Assembly: GCA_016785225.1 (NCBI GenBank)
Contig: JAFBJZ010000623.1
Coordinates: 3,038,501-3,102,500 of the forward strand
Source: Psettodes erumei
Taxonomy: Eukaryota; Chordata; Actinopteri; Pleuronectiformes; Psettodidae
Reading direction: 5' to 3'
DNA: 64,000 nucleotides
Shown here: positions 46,264 through 60,900 of the stretch, piece by piece
Layout of the letters: each line of letters starts with the position of its first letter
Numbering within the stretch: position 1 is the stretch's first letter
Made by a program: the position numbers and the translations under genes
Notes under the pieces: model-generated
What the model was told of the DNA's origin: nothing
The model's input: the letters and a program-made list of their open reading frames with translations, nothing else
The model's database searches: none

Positions 46264-49200
46264 GTAGGTCTAATAATTGATATAGTCACAGAGTAGTTGA
46301 TGGTACATAGTACTGGGCTGATGACTGGTAAGAAAATACTGAAATGAGAGATTATAATTGGCCCACTGGCCCGGATGTAGGGGATGTAAGGACTCCGGGC
46401 CAGTTCAATGTACCTTCCACAAATATTGCCATAAAATGATTTTAAAAACAACAAATAAACACCCAAAAACTAGCACTGAATTTCACGTTACTTTCTTGTG
46501 ATATTGTTTACCGCTGCAACCTCAACATTTCAGAAGCGCCCGTGGGTTATAGTTGAAAGCAGCTGCCGCCTGTCGCGAGTGCATTAACCTTACGCTGCTG
46601 TGTCATTAAATACCGCCGCTTTTCTTCTTTTGTTTTAAAACCTCCCGCTCCCTGACATTAGCTGGGCAGAGACGCACAGAAAGAACAGAAAAGAAAGCCA
46701 GTGGATAAGTTGAGAGAGAGTGATGGGGAGTATGGGGTGTAAATGATGATGTGTAAATTAATCAGGAGATCTGCTCGAGTATTAAACCCATGGTAACACA
46801 ATCACAATGCAGGGTTGGCTAACAGTTTACCACCCATACTGTCCGCTGACACTGGTAGGCATGCTTGAAGTGCATAAAAATCAGCTTATATATTATTTAA
46901 TTATTTACTGAGTTAAAATTCCTGTTCCCAGGCCAGTGATCTTTGAAATATACTCATCCCCTGTCATAGCAGGAAACAGCACAGCACAGCACAAAGTACA
47001 TGTAAAGCAGTCTGTTACTGCTGCGGTGCTAGTGCTTATATGTCACGTGGCTTACTGGGGCACCTGATGGACCTGAGCCATGAAGGAAAGTTGTTTCACC
47101 TGTGCTTTTGTTGCTATGATGAGTCCAAATGTTTGCCGTCATCCAGAGCCCAGAAACAGCGTTCTTACCAGTCTGCCTTTGTGGTTCCTTAAATGGATTG
47201 TGATGCACATGGTGGATATTTTGACTATGCTATTTCTATGTTTCTTAATAAACTCAGAATGAAATGTAAAACAAATGAAATGTAGCAAAAAATGAGATGG
47301 TCATCTCTAAGATGTGATTGCTTTACTTTTAGTTAATTGAGTCTAAGTATCTTTGTGAAACATTGTGGACTGTTTTTTTTGTTTTTTATTTTTGCTATGT
47401 GCAGCTTGTTGGTCATGGATATCTTTTTATTTGGAAAACAAGGACAATGACTCCACATTTACACTTGTAATCTGGCTCACTTGGTCTATAACAGGGACAA
47501 ATTTAATACATTGTTATCTTTAGTTCTGGTCCATTTCCTGTTCACCGGGATTCTTGCACATGAACCAAGACATTTGGATTGACAGATGTCTCATTCATTG
47601 GATTGTTATGCGACTATCATCCGGTGTCATCCATGTATTACATGGATCTGCTGTGGAAAACCACATTCCAAGTTCTGCAACACCAAACTGCTCTGTAGTT
47701 TATATTTAACTTCTAAAGTGACACAAAGACCTCATGAAGAAGATGATCTGATGAATTGTTAGTATTGTTGGTTGCGATTGCAGCTGGATCTCAGATGTGA
47801 AGAGGAACAGACAGACAGGTACAAACAGGACAGACAGACAAACAGTAATATTACAGAGGACATGTTTCACTTACTTTTTGTTGTGCTAAATTTGGGACCC
47901 AAACACAACTCTGTTTTAACTCCTCACTTTCCTATGTATTTGGGAAAATTTCACATACTGTATATCCCATCAACCATAAAGAAATCCTGCAGTTTTCCAC
48001 TTTGCTTTTACATCCCAAATAACCACACCAGGCCCACCTCCCCAAGCAGTGTGGGTCTGGTTGTTTGTTCTGCACCAGAGTTTGGTAGACGGCTTTTGAC
48101 AGGCCTAAACTAAGCAGGTGAGATGTGAAAGCACCCCGTCTGTCCTCCTGCACCTGGGCAATAACAATAGCTTTTGACCTATTGATCAGGTTTTATTGCA
48201 GATTTATGAAAATATAATAGATTAGATATCAATTTCATCATTTTCCGCACCTCTAATAACAAAGACATTTCATTATTGTTAATTTTTAGTTTGATCCCTG
48301 GAACCCAAAAGATCTGGATGAAAACGTGGGGCTGCAGTCACAACAGCTCAGATGGAGAGTACATGGCTGGACAGCTCGCTGCCAGTGGATACAAGATGAC
48401 GGGTAAGAGATTGTTCTGTGGCAGTCTGAATTAAATCCTTTGTCTGGGCATCAGTGAACAGCATGATAAAAATAGCTATACTGTTATTTTATTTTGATTT
48501 TTTTCCTTGTTAGAGCTTGAGGACAAATTATGCCATTACTGTTTTTAAACACAAGGTGGCACTCTTGCCTGTGTAGTGTGTGTTTATTCTAGTGGTGAAC
48601 TTCACTGATCTTCCCCTTAACAAACTTAACCAAGCAAGTGTTTTTGGTTAAAATGGTTAATGTGAGGATTTAGACCATATTTTGGAGTCTGAAATTCTTC
48701 AAGCACTTGGTGGAATTTGTCCACGTGTCGAGAGGAAAGTCTTAATTTAGGTTCGAGCGCTCCACTGAAATCCAGCCTTACCCGCTGTCTTTCCAAGAAC
48801 TTAATTGGGGACTGGACTGGTGATGTGGTGGCGGTTGAGAAAGGTCACACTGATGCTGTGGGATGTTTTGTGTTTGGATGTTGTATCTGGAAACAAAACA
48901 GAACACTGTGGCAGCAGGCCTCCATGGCTGCTTATTTTCTCAGCAGGACATTTCAAATAAAATCAGACTTAAATGTCTCCCTGGCTTTTTTTTATCTGCT
49001 AGAATGATTGGCCAAGTTTTTAAGAGCTGTGCAGTCACTGGTAATGCCATCAAATTTTAACTTTTAATATTTCTCATAAAGAATAAGAGCTGCACAGGAC
49101 TGATATACTGGCCTTCAACAGATAGACAGGGTTTTTTTCTGAAATAGGTTTTGTTCGTGGGCGTCCCTGTAAAATGCAGATTGTCACACTGTTAGATTCA

Positions 49201-52200
49201 GTAAATGCTGTTTTTTTCATGATTATCAAAAAGATGTTAAAAGATTTGCCTTACAGCCAGAGGAGGGAATCATATGTAGAGGAGGAGTGGTCATCTGGTA
49301 ATGGTGAGGTTCCTGGATCAATCCCCAGCCAGACAGTGAACCCCGAGCTGCTCATGATGCTGCACCATCAGTGTGGGAATGTGTGTGGAAATGGGAGATA
49401 GACTAGAGAGGAATACATGAATATAGTCCACTCACCATCGACTCCACCAGCGTGTCCCTCTTATCTGGAAGTTTCAACCCTCGATCGCTTTATCTTTTCC
49501 TCCTCTCTTCTCTTTCACAGTTGTCTCTGTCCCCTGAGCGCTTCTCTCTCTTCACTTCATAGTCTCTCACACATCCTGTGCAAAAGCATCTGCTTAAGCT
49601 TGATATGTATTGTGCCAGTGGTTTCGAGGTCTACCTGTTTTGGCTCTAAAATTAAGTTCAATGGTGGCAATTATTTTTCAGGAAATGAGAGTGACAACCT
49701 GTTGATTTCTGTGAGAGAAATGTCTGTCACAGGCTTGTATCTGGTTGTCCCATGGTCCCTGGCACACACGGATGGTTAAAGGTTAGAACAGGTTATGGAT
49801 ATTGTTTTTCTTTCTCTCTTCTTCTTAAAGCAGAACCATGCAGCGACCACACGCACCAGAATCCTGGTTCCAGAAAGCATTCAGACAATTTGTCAGTGTT
49901 TAATTTCTTTAGATTTCAGCACAGCAGTTGTACACCGAAGTCGTGTAAATGAATGGCTGCGGTCAGAAGATATTTCACTCCTCCCACCACCTTAAAAAGC
50001 AGAAGATCGTGCATTCTGACAGCCATCATTCTTCACATGAAACAGATCCCTCGGTGTCTGTAAGAAACACATTGACACAGAATAAACAGGTGATATAGCA
50101 GGTTGTTGTAAAGGCTCTCATGTTGCCTTTGCTTACAGTTGTGCACCTTCATTTGCAAAAAGGTTTGATTGTCTTTGACGCTTCGCTGGGTTGCTGGGCG
50201 GCATGGCGCGCACCTCTGTGTTGACTGCTGCTGCTCAGATGAGGTTGCTGCAGTGTCACTTCCTGCGTGATTCACACCTGCTTTCAACACGCTGCTGCTG
50301 ACAAAGCTCATGAGTATGTGTATGTAATAAAGTGCCTTCACGCTCACACAGTTTCATCAGCAGGTAACGGGCAGCAGCTCTCTGTTCTTTCCCACGTCGC
50401 TTCTTACGGTTTTTTGTCAGACTGTGTTGCTCAAAGAGCGAGCACGCTCCGTCTGTCTCTCTGACACCTTCATCCTTGTCGTTCCTCCTTTCTCTCCCTC
50501 GCTCCTCTCGCAACAAAGTGCTTTAAAGGTCAGTGTCTCGCTGCTCAATCTGAAGGGTTCGCTTGGCTTCTGTCTCTTTCTCCCCCACTTTTTGTCTGTG
50601 TCTCAGCCCCTTGTTTGCTTCTCCTGCCTCTCTCTGCCTCCATCCCTTCTTGTTGTGTCTTTTTTCTCCGTCTTTCGTCCCCTCTCCCTCTTTGGACAAT
50701 CGCTCATTGTTCTTCGCTCCGGAGGAGAGATTGTTGGAAGGAGAAATTGCCTGTCATGGCCAGAATCAGGAGAGATTACACTCCGAGCAGGTGGTGATTG
50801 TTTTGAATGGTATCGCGCGGAATGCATTGCAATTGTCCGGAATGGCGTGAAATTGTTGGGCGTGTGCTGAGGAGAGTCTTCAATGACAAGGACTGAGATG
50901 GTTGGAGTGTCTGGTGTTTGGCCAGAGCGGTGAATCAGAGCATTCATGCCTCAGAATGAACGTCCTCCTCCATAAACCATATGAAAATGGTGCCATCATG
51001 TGACTGTCAGACTGATACCTCCTGTAGTAACTGTGGTTCTGATCCACAGTGCTGTTCCGCAGAGCACTGAGTTTTGGACAAAGACTGAGCTTCCACTGCC
51101 TGGCAGTGGGCTCTGAAAACATGACATCACCCCCCCCCCCCCCTCTTCTTTGCCACCTGTTTTCTCTCCTTCACACCCTGATCCTCCCATGCTCCTCTTG
51201 CATCCCCGTGCCCAACTCTTTCTTTCTTTCTAAAAGTATGACATCACCTGGTGGGAGATGTAGTAGCAGTTCTCCCGGTGGCCTCTAGATGGCAGCCTTG
51301 GCTCATGGGAGGAGTTTTCTGTTGAGCGCACCTCTGCAGTAACAGGATGAGGTCATTCCTCTGAAAAACATGCTGTGTATTCTCAATGAGAGTTGGAAAA
51401 GTTGTAACTTTCAGTCCCGCATTTATGTAAAGAGAGTTGCTGGAGCCTCATGCAGAGAAGCAGTAGGCTAAAAAGACTGGTGACTCTGTTTGGAGGAGTC
51501 TTGGCAGGTGCACACAGTATCTATTTTTTTTAGATTTTTTCATGATGGCGCTGGCTGGTTCTCATTGATATTTGAACTTAAATGGAACATATCCTCTCGC
51601 TGGCCAGTTGAGGAGATAAAAAAGCAGACCGTTCATTTGTTCAGTCAAATACATGGAATGTGAAATATTAAGAACAATCTACAGAGGACTTCCCATCCTT
51701 GTTGTTCGTCAGTGAAACAACAACCTGTCTCAGCACTTGTTTTACTGCCTGCACTTGCTCAGCCTGGTTCGTCCTGAGTTGCTGCTCCTGTCCACGACCA
51801 AAGAGGGCACTGTTTACCCACCATGGTACAACCACAGGTACAAATGAACTACATTTGAGCAGCAGAGCAACGTGCCAAATAGTGACTTCATAGAAAGGCG
51901 TGTATGCGCGTACGCACGCACACACACACACACACCCTTCATGGAAAGTCACACCAGGATATTTTGATTGTTGGCTGCTCTCCTCCCCTCCCAATCTCTT
52001 CTCAGCCAGCCAGCAGCAAACAGAGCTGTTCAGTTATGATTTTACATACCGGTTAGGCAAAATGACTCCCTGGTACACAGTGTCAGCCAAATGAGGCGTT
52101 CTCAGTTCCTGGTTTGGACTCAGACGGTTGGAGGATATGGGTTTCAGAGAGAGGGTGTGAGCTGCTCAGTTTGATCAAGGGTGTTACAGCTGTTGCTGTG

Positions 52201-55200
52201 GATAGAAAGTGCTGCAGGTTATCACACACGTAATTTCACTGAGAACGCACTGCTAGGAATTTATTCTGATTGATATGGAATGCAAAAGCACCGTACATTG
52301 TGACTCAAGCACTAAACTTATTAATAAATAGTAAATATTTTTTTTGTCTGTTTGAACATGTGCCATAAAGTGTGGTATTTGGAATTTATTTCCTTACTTT
52401 TTCCAAATCCTCAAATTAAATAGGATATTTGTAGTTGATGTTAGTGAGATGGACTGTTGTGATGGAGCTCAGGCTGCGCTTCTGCTCTTCTGCTGCTCTG
52501 TGTGATTGTATTACATCACTGTAGAGTATTCTCACTCCGAGTGAGTGTGTACCACGCATACGTGCCGTCTCATTCATAAAATGGAGTGTGTGAGGATCGT
52601 CTGATTGGCTGAGTGTGCGCTACGCAGCATTACACGCCGCAATATCATAGCCAATGAAAACTTACAATGTTCTCTGTGACTCCACCCCTCTCTCTCTCTC
52701 ACACACACACACACGCGTTTGCTCTCCTCGCACGCGGTCGCAGACGTGGTGGGAATTGATATTGTGCAGAGAAAATGTGTGAGAGATGGTTCAGTGTTCG
52801 ACAGACAGCCGTCATTCTGCAAGATCAGACGCATCGCCCGGCGTGCCCACGCGTATGAGGAAGACTGACCGCGCTGTACGCTCGTTCCGTCTTTCCACCT
52901 TACAGTCCCACTTTGCTGATTGAGAGAGGGAAACAGGGGAAGGAAAAAGCTACGTATGGAAAGATGAGAGGAAGAGTCAGTGGGGGGGAGGGGAGGAGGT
53001 TGTTGGGATGAAGGGTAGTGCCGACAGAGACAGATGCACTTGAAGCCAAAATAAGCCAAAGTGATGGTCGGAAAAAAGGAGGCGAACAAGGAGGGCAGTG
53101 AGCTGCCAGGGAAGAGGAATTAGACTCTGGCAAATGTGCAGAGAGAGATGGGTAGATAGAGAGAGAGGTGAGAGGGGAGTGGTTTTAGGAAATTTCTAGA
53201 ATTTAGAAAAAAACTCTGTCATCATTGAATATATAAGATATAATAGAACAGGCATTTGACAGGTAGACGGGCTGTGAATATGTAAATATTAGTATGACAC
53301 CATGAGAATGAAACAAATTTGAATATTGAATTTGTATTGGGACTCTGCAGTTGTACAAAAAAGTGATCCATGTCGTTTGAGTTTTCCAACTTGACAGAGC
53401 ATGTTTTCAGAATAGTTTGGATAGTCTGAGAGGAAAACACGTTAGGACCAATACAGGACCAATCGTTTTGTATTTATGTGTTTAAAATGAGACAGGGATA
53501 GCCCTCGACGCACACACACACACACACACAAAGCTTCCAAGGCTTTGCGTTCGTCTAAAGGCCTACAAATAGACCCATGAGTCCGAGCAGTCATGTGTAA
53601 CCATTTAGAGGCCTGGAGATTAGAGTGATCCCAGGCCCTGTGCGCGTGTATATCAGTGTGCGTGCATGCGCGTGTGTATTTTGGTGATCCTACAAGGTGA
53701 CCCATGTGTCGGCAGCACCCAGCCACCATTTAGAAGCCGTGGGATTAGAGACCCCAGCCTGTCCTGCCTTGAAAAATTCCCTGGAGGGACATCTGGGTCG
53801 AGGAGAAGTCTGAGAATGGGCTTGCTGGAGGAAAAAGGGGATCACTGCTCCATCTCACGCATTGATTACTCCAAGGAAAGGACAGACTGACCTGATCACA
53901 ACAAACATGGCAAAAACCATACAACCTGTCTATTGCTGACCTCCTTGATGTGTTGCTATGCTATTTGGATGAGCAGACATGTTACTAATTGAGCCACAAG
54001 CAAAGAAGTAAATGGGTAATGTTAAGACTACATGCCTACCACCAGACGCACACTGGTGATAGCAAGCGACCGCACGAGGAATGGGAAGATTAGTCTTCTC
54101 TGGCAGTCGTTTGTTCAGGGATAGAAAGATCGTTGTTACTAAAGCAGAAAGAAGCAGGCATGGTTGGAGAGGAAGACGAATGGAAGCAGGAATCGCTGTA
54201 CCAGTGCTCCCTCTGTCCATTCATCTGCTCACTTTCATGGCTCTGATGAAGAAAGCCAGAGATAAATGAATGGAGACGCTGGAAAGGAGTTCCCCATGCT
54301 GCTTCCCTCCAGAGAAAGGAAGCCAGCCAGCCAGACACTGTTATCCCAGGAATACTGCCTGCATTCCACAGGGATTGAGAATACCCTGAAGGGATATAAT
54401 GGGAATATCATGGAGGGGATGTGAGTAATGGGATAAGGCAGGACCTGAGGATAAAGTATGGGGGTGGAGGGGATTGAGGAGGGGAGGGACTAGGAAGCAA
54501 GGATGATAGGGGGTCGTCTGGAAAGGGGTTGAGGGCTGAAGCCAGAACTTGCTCGTGCTCTGTGTGTGAACATAAGATGAGAGCAGGGAAATGACCCTTT
54601 ACGACAGCAGAGGTGGCTTACTGGTGGAAAAAGGAGGAAAAAAAAAGGAATGCAAGCCATTAGCTTGGAGAACAACACGCTGGCCACCGCACTTGAGACG
54701 GAAGGAGTCCTGCTTTCCCCTTCTTTCACCGCGTTGCATCAGGTGCCATTTAACCCGACGTTTAACCCCCAGCGTGCACAACACGACACGCCTGTGGACA
54801 TGTTGGCCAGCTCCCACAGTGTGCATGGAACCCACCTTCAGTTGCTGCCGCTCCTGTGCCACTTCATATCTCTTAATACGAGTACGAATAGGAGTTTTTT
54901 TGCTAATAAAACTGGATCCATCATGGTCAGCAACACCAACACGGCCATATACACTCACTGAGCACTTCATTAAGGACACCGCTACACGTGCGACTATTTT
55001 TTGAATATTTTCCCCGCTTTATCTTGCCATCAAACAGCCCCTGCCTTTGGTGCTACATTTTCTCAACTGTTGCACTTCCACATTCAGTACTTTGTGTGAT
55101 TCACAGGTGAAATCTGTATTGTGATGGGGACGCCATGCTGCCTTGTTTGAGAAAGCAAAAACACTCCATCTTTGAAGTCTGCAGAGTGAAGTTTAGCTCT

Positions 55201-57858
55201 TTTGGACCCAGGCAGCTGATCTGCAGCTGGTGTAAGTGCCCTTCTGCAGTCAGCAGATGAGAACATGGAAGTGCCAGAGGAAAAGGCTGTTTGATGGCAA
55301 AACGAAGTGGTGAGAATATTCAAAATGTATCGCACGTTAAAACCAATATGCTTTTTTTTAAGGCGGTTTTTGCTGCTCACCCGGTGCGCCGCATGGCTCA
55401 GTGTCGATGCCACCCATTCTTCAAAGTGAGAGCGCACCAACACAAATGTACCACAGGTTAGAAACTGACCAGAGCGCCTCATATGAATCCACTTCAAATA
55501 ACCCCTCCTCTCTGGACTCGGCGGGCCTCAATAGGAACGACAGAACCCGAGAATCAAGGAGTGTTATAGATTTCCTCTCTCTTCAGTCAGCCCTTCATCA
55601 AGCTGTTGTAGAGCTGTAAAGGTGTATGCAGAGTTACCATGGCAGTTCTAAGTGTTAATCTAATCGTTGTTGTGCTAATATCCGCACCTCTTGGCAAAAC
55701 AACAAATCTTTTCAACCATCTCAAACAAAAGCACAAAGTACAGTTCAGGACGAGGGTTTCAAGAAGATGATCCATGCTTTTGATAAATGTTATGCGTTGC
55801 CATCTCGGCACCATTTCAGCAGAATGGTTCTGCCAAACATGTACCGACAATGTCGAGAAGTCACAAAAGAAGTGTCTAAAGTGGATGACTTCGCGGCGAC
55901 GACAGATCTGTGGTCCAGCTGTATATTAGCCTGACGATCCACTTCATTGACACAGAATTCAATTTGAAAGTAAAGTGTCTCCAAACGGCGTTCATGCCAT
56001 ATCTGTTGTCTGTATTTATTTTCAATTTGAACATTTTGCGTAAATGATCAATAACAATTTTTGTTTGTTGAGAGAGAGAAATGCTGAATAAATGCACCGT
56101 GTAACTAAAAATAATCGTTTCAATATAACGATTTCAATAATAATAAAAATAACATAAAATATCGTGATAATTGATTTTTCCCATAATCGAGCAGCCAAAG
56201 GCTCACCACAGGACAATTAGGACAGAGCATGTCTCCATCCGAGTGATGTGAGCAAATCACATCGCTCTTCTCTTGGAGGACGTCTGACAGGACCAAGTCA
56301 AGAGGATCTCTATTCTTGGACATTTGACAACTCACTGCCACCTTCTCTGTTTTTGGATAATTAGCTTGTCTGTCACTTCAGAAGCTGAAAGAGACTTTTG
56401 AGTCATTTTCACTTGTAATTTGTCCTTCCCTCTTTGTTTTCCCTGTCATCTTGACTCAACAAGGAAAACAAATGTAATTTCCCTCATGAAGGGGAAATGA
56501 AAGCTTGAGAGACACGAGTAATTACCGTGGCATGGTGTGGGTAGAGCAAGTGTGCGTGTGACATATGGATAGAAAGCAAAGAAAGTTCCATCGAGGCTTT
56601 CAAGGACACGTGGTGAGAGACCGCTGAAGCTGGCCCTTTCTGTATTGTTTTGAAAGGTAACCCCTGCTCTCTGTCTGAGTGGCCGCTGTTCAACCATCAG
56701 TGCCATTACTCGCCGGCCCCCCGCTGAAATGGAAAGCAGGGCTGACCTGTGTCGTGGCGCGTGGACGCTCATATCAGCCACCCACTGAAATGAAAGTGAG
56801 AAAAGTGTGCGCTGGACGAATTCATGAATTTTATGAGGGCCAGATGGAAGTTTTGAAGGAACGAGAGAACGCACAGGTCCTCAGAAGTGTGGGTGTGTGC
56901 GCTTATGTCCTTTTTGTAATAGATTAATTCTACACGTGTCTCCGTCTGATCTCTCCCTCTTACACAGAAATGAATCATCGATGTGCTGGGTTTCCGTGTG
57001 AGAGCACAGATATTAGGTAAAGTGGATTTGAGAGGCGCGGGCGATTAGAGCAGCCGGTTTAATTTGAAGCATCCTCGGGCAGAGCGACCTTGATCGCCAG
57101 GCAGAAGAGATGACTTGACCAGAACCACTGACAGGACCAGTATCAGTATATGTGTGTGTGGTCATCCGCAGGTTACAGGCCTAATAGCTTGTCTTCAAGA
57201 AATAACTGAGCCCAGATTTGTTTGTGTGTATTTGGTCCACTCTCAGGCGATCACTTCAAGCTCCCTCATGTTATCTCTCCATTTTTTTTTCTTCCTTCAT
57301 TCTTGTCCACTCTTCCTCTGCTGTGCTCTGCTCATCCGGTGCTTTTATTAGCAGTGTAGATCTATACAGGGGCGAGTGAACAGAGTAAATACAGATAATG
57401 TTCGGCCAGGGACGGGATCGATAGCTGTGTGCTGACCGAGTGTGAAGCACGGCCACAAGTCGTTTCCTGCTCATTTGTGTGGATGAGATGAGTGCCGGGT
57501 CCCTGAAAGTGACTGAGTCAGGATCCAGACACAACAAATAAGGAATTACAGTGCTAAGCTCTGCCATTCTGGGTTCACAGTGCCACGTGCCTTCCACCTT
57601 ATGTTCCACCTTACACACCAAGATAAACTAATAAGGACAACTTGTACGTATTTTTTATTCTGCGCTTCTGCTTCTATCGCTCTCATTTGCACTCCACACT
57701 CGGCGGCTGGATCAAACACACATGCGTGCAGATAAATGCACATGCAGGAGCGTGTGAAGTTTATTGATAATCCAAGGCTTTCCACATGGCAGACAGATGG
57801 CTCTTCTAATCTTGCAGACAGACGCTGCCTTTTGATATCTGATCTGATCTGATGATTG

Positions 57859-57906
<48 letters not shown>

Positions 57907-60900
57907 TTTCCAAGGATGAACTCCACAAATGTGTCCTCAGAAGGCCCCCACTGACTCCTGTGTGCGTGTGCGCGCGAGCCTTTTGTTGTGTTTAACTTAT
58001 TTTACAGTTGTGGTTTCAGTGTGTCTGTACTCTTGTCATCATGCGATTGTGGTGGATTGTTGATCAATGCTTGACCAGGACTGTTATGACAAGCCTGTAT
58101 TGCTGAACTTCATCTTGCCAGTTTGTTGGTCACATATCAGTCACGCCTCAGTGTCCAGGGTTTCTAAATGAAATAACGTGAGTCTTTATTTTGGCGGGGA
58201 AATGAAAGGGAAGTGAGAGAATGGGTGGCCTTGAAAAGAGCTCGTTTTGATCTGGGGCCCAAGGCGTTATCGTGCACATGAACCCTTACTTTTAATTGTA
58301 AGACAGCTGACCAAGATGGAAATCTGCTTGTGTTTACTGAGCTCGCTGTGCTGATTAAAAACAGCATGCTCTGGACACGTCGCCCTCTTCTCCCAAAGTA
58401 GCAGACCCTCGATGTGCTGAAAGAAACATCAGCCATCTCCAGTCCCCTCGCGTCATCTGAGCGTGGTGGTGGTGGTAAGTGCATCGATACCTTCCGTCTG
58501 ACTACCCGTCTCAGTGTGTTGTAATGCAGCAGCACCACTGTTGTCTCAGCTTGATTTATCTTCTCTGACCTGATATCTGATTAAAGAGACTGGGATTTGC
58601 GTAGGAGCTGGATTAGCATATAAAAAGACAGTGACAGGACATCAGATAATTCTGATGCCATCTGTTTTCAATGGAATCTGTTAGAGGGAGAGGGAATGTG
58701 TGTGTGTGTGTGTGTGTGTGTGCACCCCTGTGCATTTTTAGGCCCGAATTTGTGTCAGATTTTCCTGCCTTTTGTCCCATTATACCCTGTTTCATTATTT
58801 TTTATTTTGTCTTTGCCCAAGTCAAAAGCAGACCCATTATTACCAAAGACATCAATTATTTAGAATGGAAAACACTTTAAATTGTTCCATTTTGTAATGA
58901 TTTATTAATTAGGAGGCACATTCTCTGGGATTTGGCTTCATGTCTGCCCCACCTAGCTAATGTATTCATGCACGAACGCATGGAGGCACACATGCAAGCA
59001 AACATGTACGCATGCACAAACAGAAATGCCGTAGGCAGCTTTGTGCCGTTGAAGCTCTTCCAACACGTCCATGGGATTATCCATTGAGATGCCTGCCGTA
59101 ATTTCTCGTGAATCCATTTTTTTAATAAATACTGCAATTTTCTTGTTCAAATAAATAGCTGGCTCGGAAACGGCGAGATTGAGCGTATGCATTTTTAATG
59201 AGGCTCAGCAATTTAGAAGTGGTGTGGAAATACTCCACTACACTCAGAGTGGCAGGAAAGAAAATTGAGAGGGTTTGGATAACATGTTAAAAGCAGAAGT
59301 TGTCGTGAAATGATTTTATTCGCCTTTTCTATTCAGTTGCTCTGGTTTTGACTGCACCTTTTCTGTTGATATGAGATGTTTGGCTTGATTCTTCTTTTAC
59401 TATGGTCATAAGACGGTTGAACATTAGTTAACATCTGGTATACGCGTGCGCTCCAGATGCTGCATTCATGGTTATTATGATGGGTTTTATGCGCAGAGAG
59501 GCCAGCTTGATCGGTGCATATGTAAACGCACGGGGAGGTTGTGAGCTCCACTATGGATTTGTGTGTAAAATGTTTAGGTGTGTATACTGCAGACAGACAC
59601 CATCCACCTTCCATCCACTGCTCAGTGTGAGGTGCATCAGCAACAAGGCTGGAGGCCGTGATTAAGAGCTTTGCCTTGTTCATTTTCAATGTTGGGGACA
59701 CTGCAGGTGGAAAGACGGGCTTTCTGTCCACAGCATTGCCACTGATGCATGTCATTTGAGGAGACATTGCCCAGTCGACTTGGGGGTCCTCTAATCTTGA
59801 CCTGTCTCCTTCCCACGTCCAAATTGTGTCCATTACTCTTACAGTCTTTGTATTTGTTCCTCTGCCTTCATCTTGACACTAATCAGCAGTGAACGGTATC
59901 TCGGCTTTACTTCTGAATTTACACGCGGTGCCCCCCATCCCCTTGTCTTCCTCCTCTCGTCTAATATCGTGTGCTTCATTTGCTCCTTTTCCTTCCCTTC
60001 CTCTCTTCTTCTGTGTGTAATAGCTGGAGAAGGTACAAGAGTCAGGGGATGGAGATGATGAGCTGGCTTCAAACCCACAACATCATAAGAACACGTTATG
60101 TGCCACCAGGAAACCCCCCGTGTTCTCCATCAGAAAAATAAAAGCGCTCTGCGTTTGGGCTATTTGCATCTCATTTGCATACGAACCCCAACTGGCTGTT
60201 TTTGGAATGCCAAGAGGCTAAATTCAGTATTTATTACCCGGGCCCATAACTAGCTTTCACTTTTCTGTGCCATTTGCATCTGATTTGCATGCCCCTCAGT
60301 CTGGATGTGGGAATAAGGGGCCAGATGACCTAAATTGTTTCAATTCCACCCAGAAATAAAAAAGCACAGGAACTTCTAATTATTGCTATTAATTGAATTA
60401 GGATGCTTTACATGTGCAGCGTAAATATACGACTTCAAGTGTTATTAGCTGAGGCAACCTGCTCTTAATGCAAACTGCCTCCTCTCAGTGTGTGTGTGTG
60501 TTGAGGTTGAACAGTTTTGGCTGGATTTCCCACACCACATCATCACCTCCTCTCCCAACAGCGTTGATCAAAAGGCTCCTTTTGTAGGAAAGCAACTGTC
60601 GGACCGCCTCGAACATATCCCTTTGTACTGTACAGACCCAATTAATCAGAAGTTCCTCAGCATTGTGCTGGATTTGGACAGACTGGCTCTCAATATTTTC
60701 TGTCCCCCTCGGTGCGTTTCATTTATTTTGCACGGTCACACATGCGGTACATGTGAGCGTTCCACCCTCTCCTCCTCAGCCTGGCACACACACTGATAAT
60801 GAACAGGAGGCTCACAATGGAGGGGATTTATGTCAAGCTTATGTGGAGCTATTTCACGTTAACAAGCTCAGAAGAAGAATCCTGCACAACTGACATATTA

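Noticed and set aside
52574..53089. Minus-strand open frame of 171 aa
   Set aside because: It spans a CA tract and CpG-rich DNA, has low-complexity Ser/Pro runs and no recognisable domain.
59333..59833. Minus-strand open frame of 166 aa in the cdkal1 intron
   Set aside because: No domain, no splice logic, irregular composition; likely chance.
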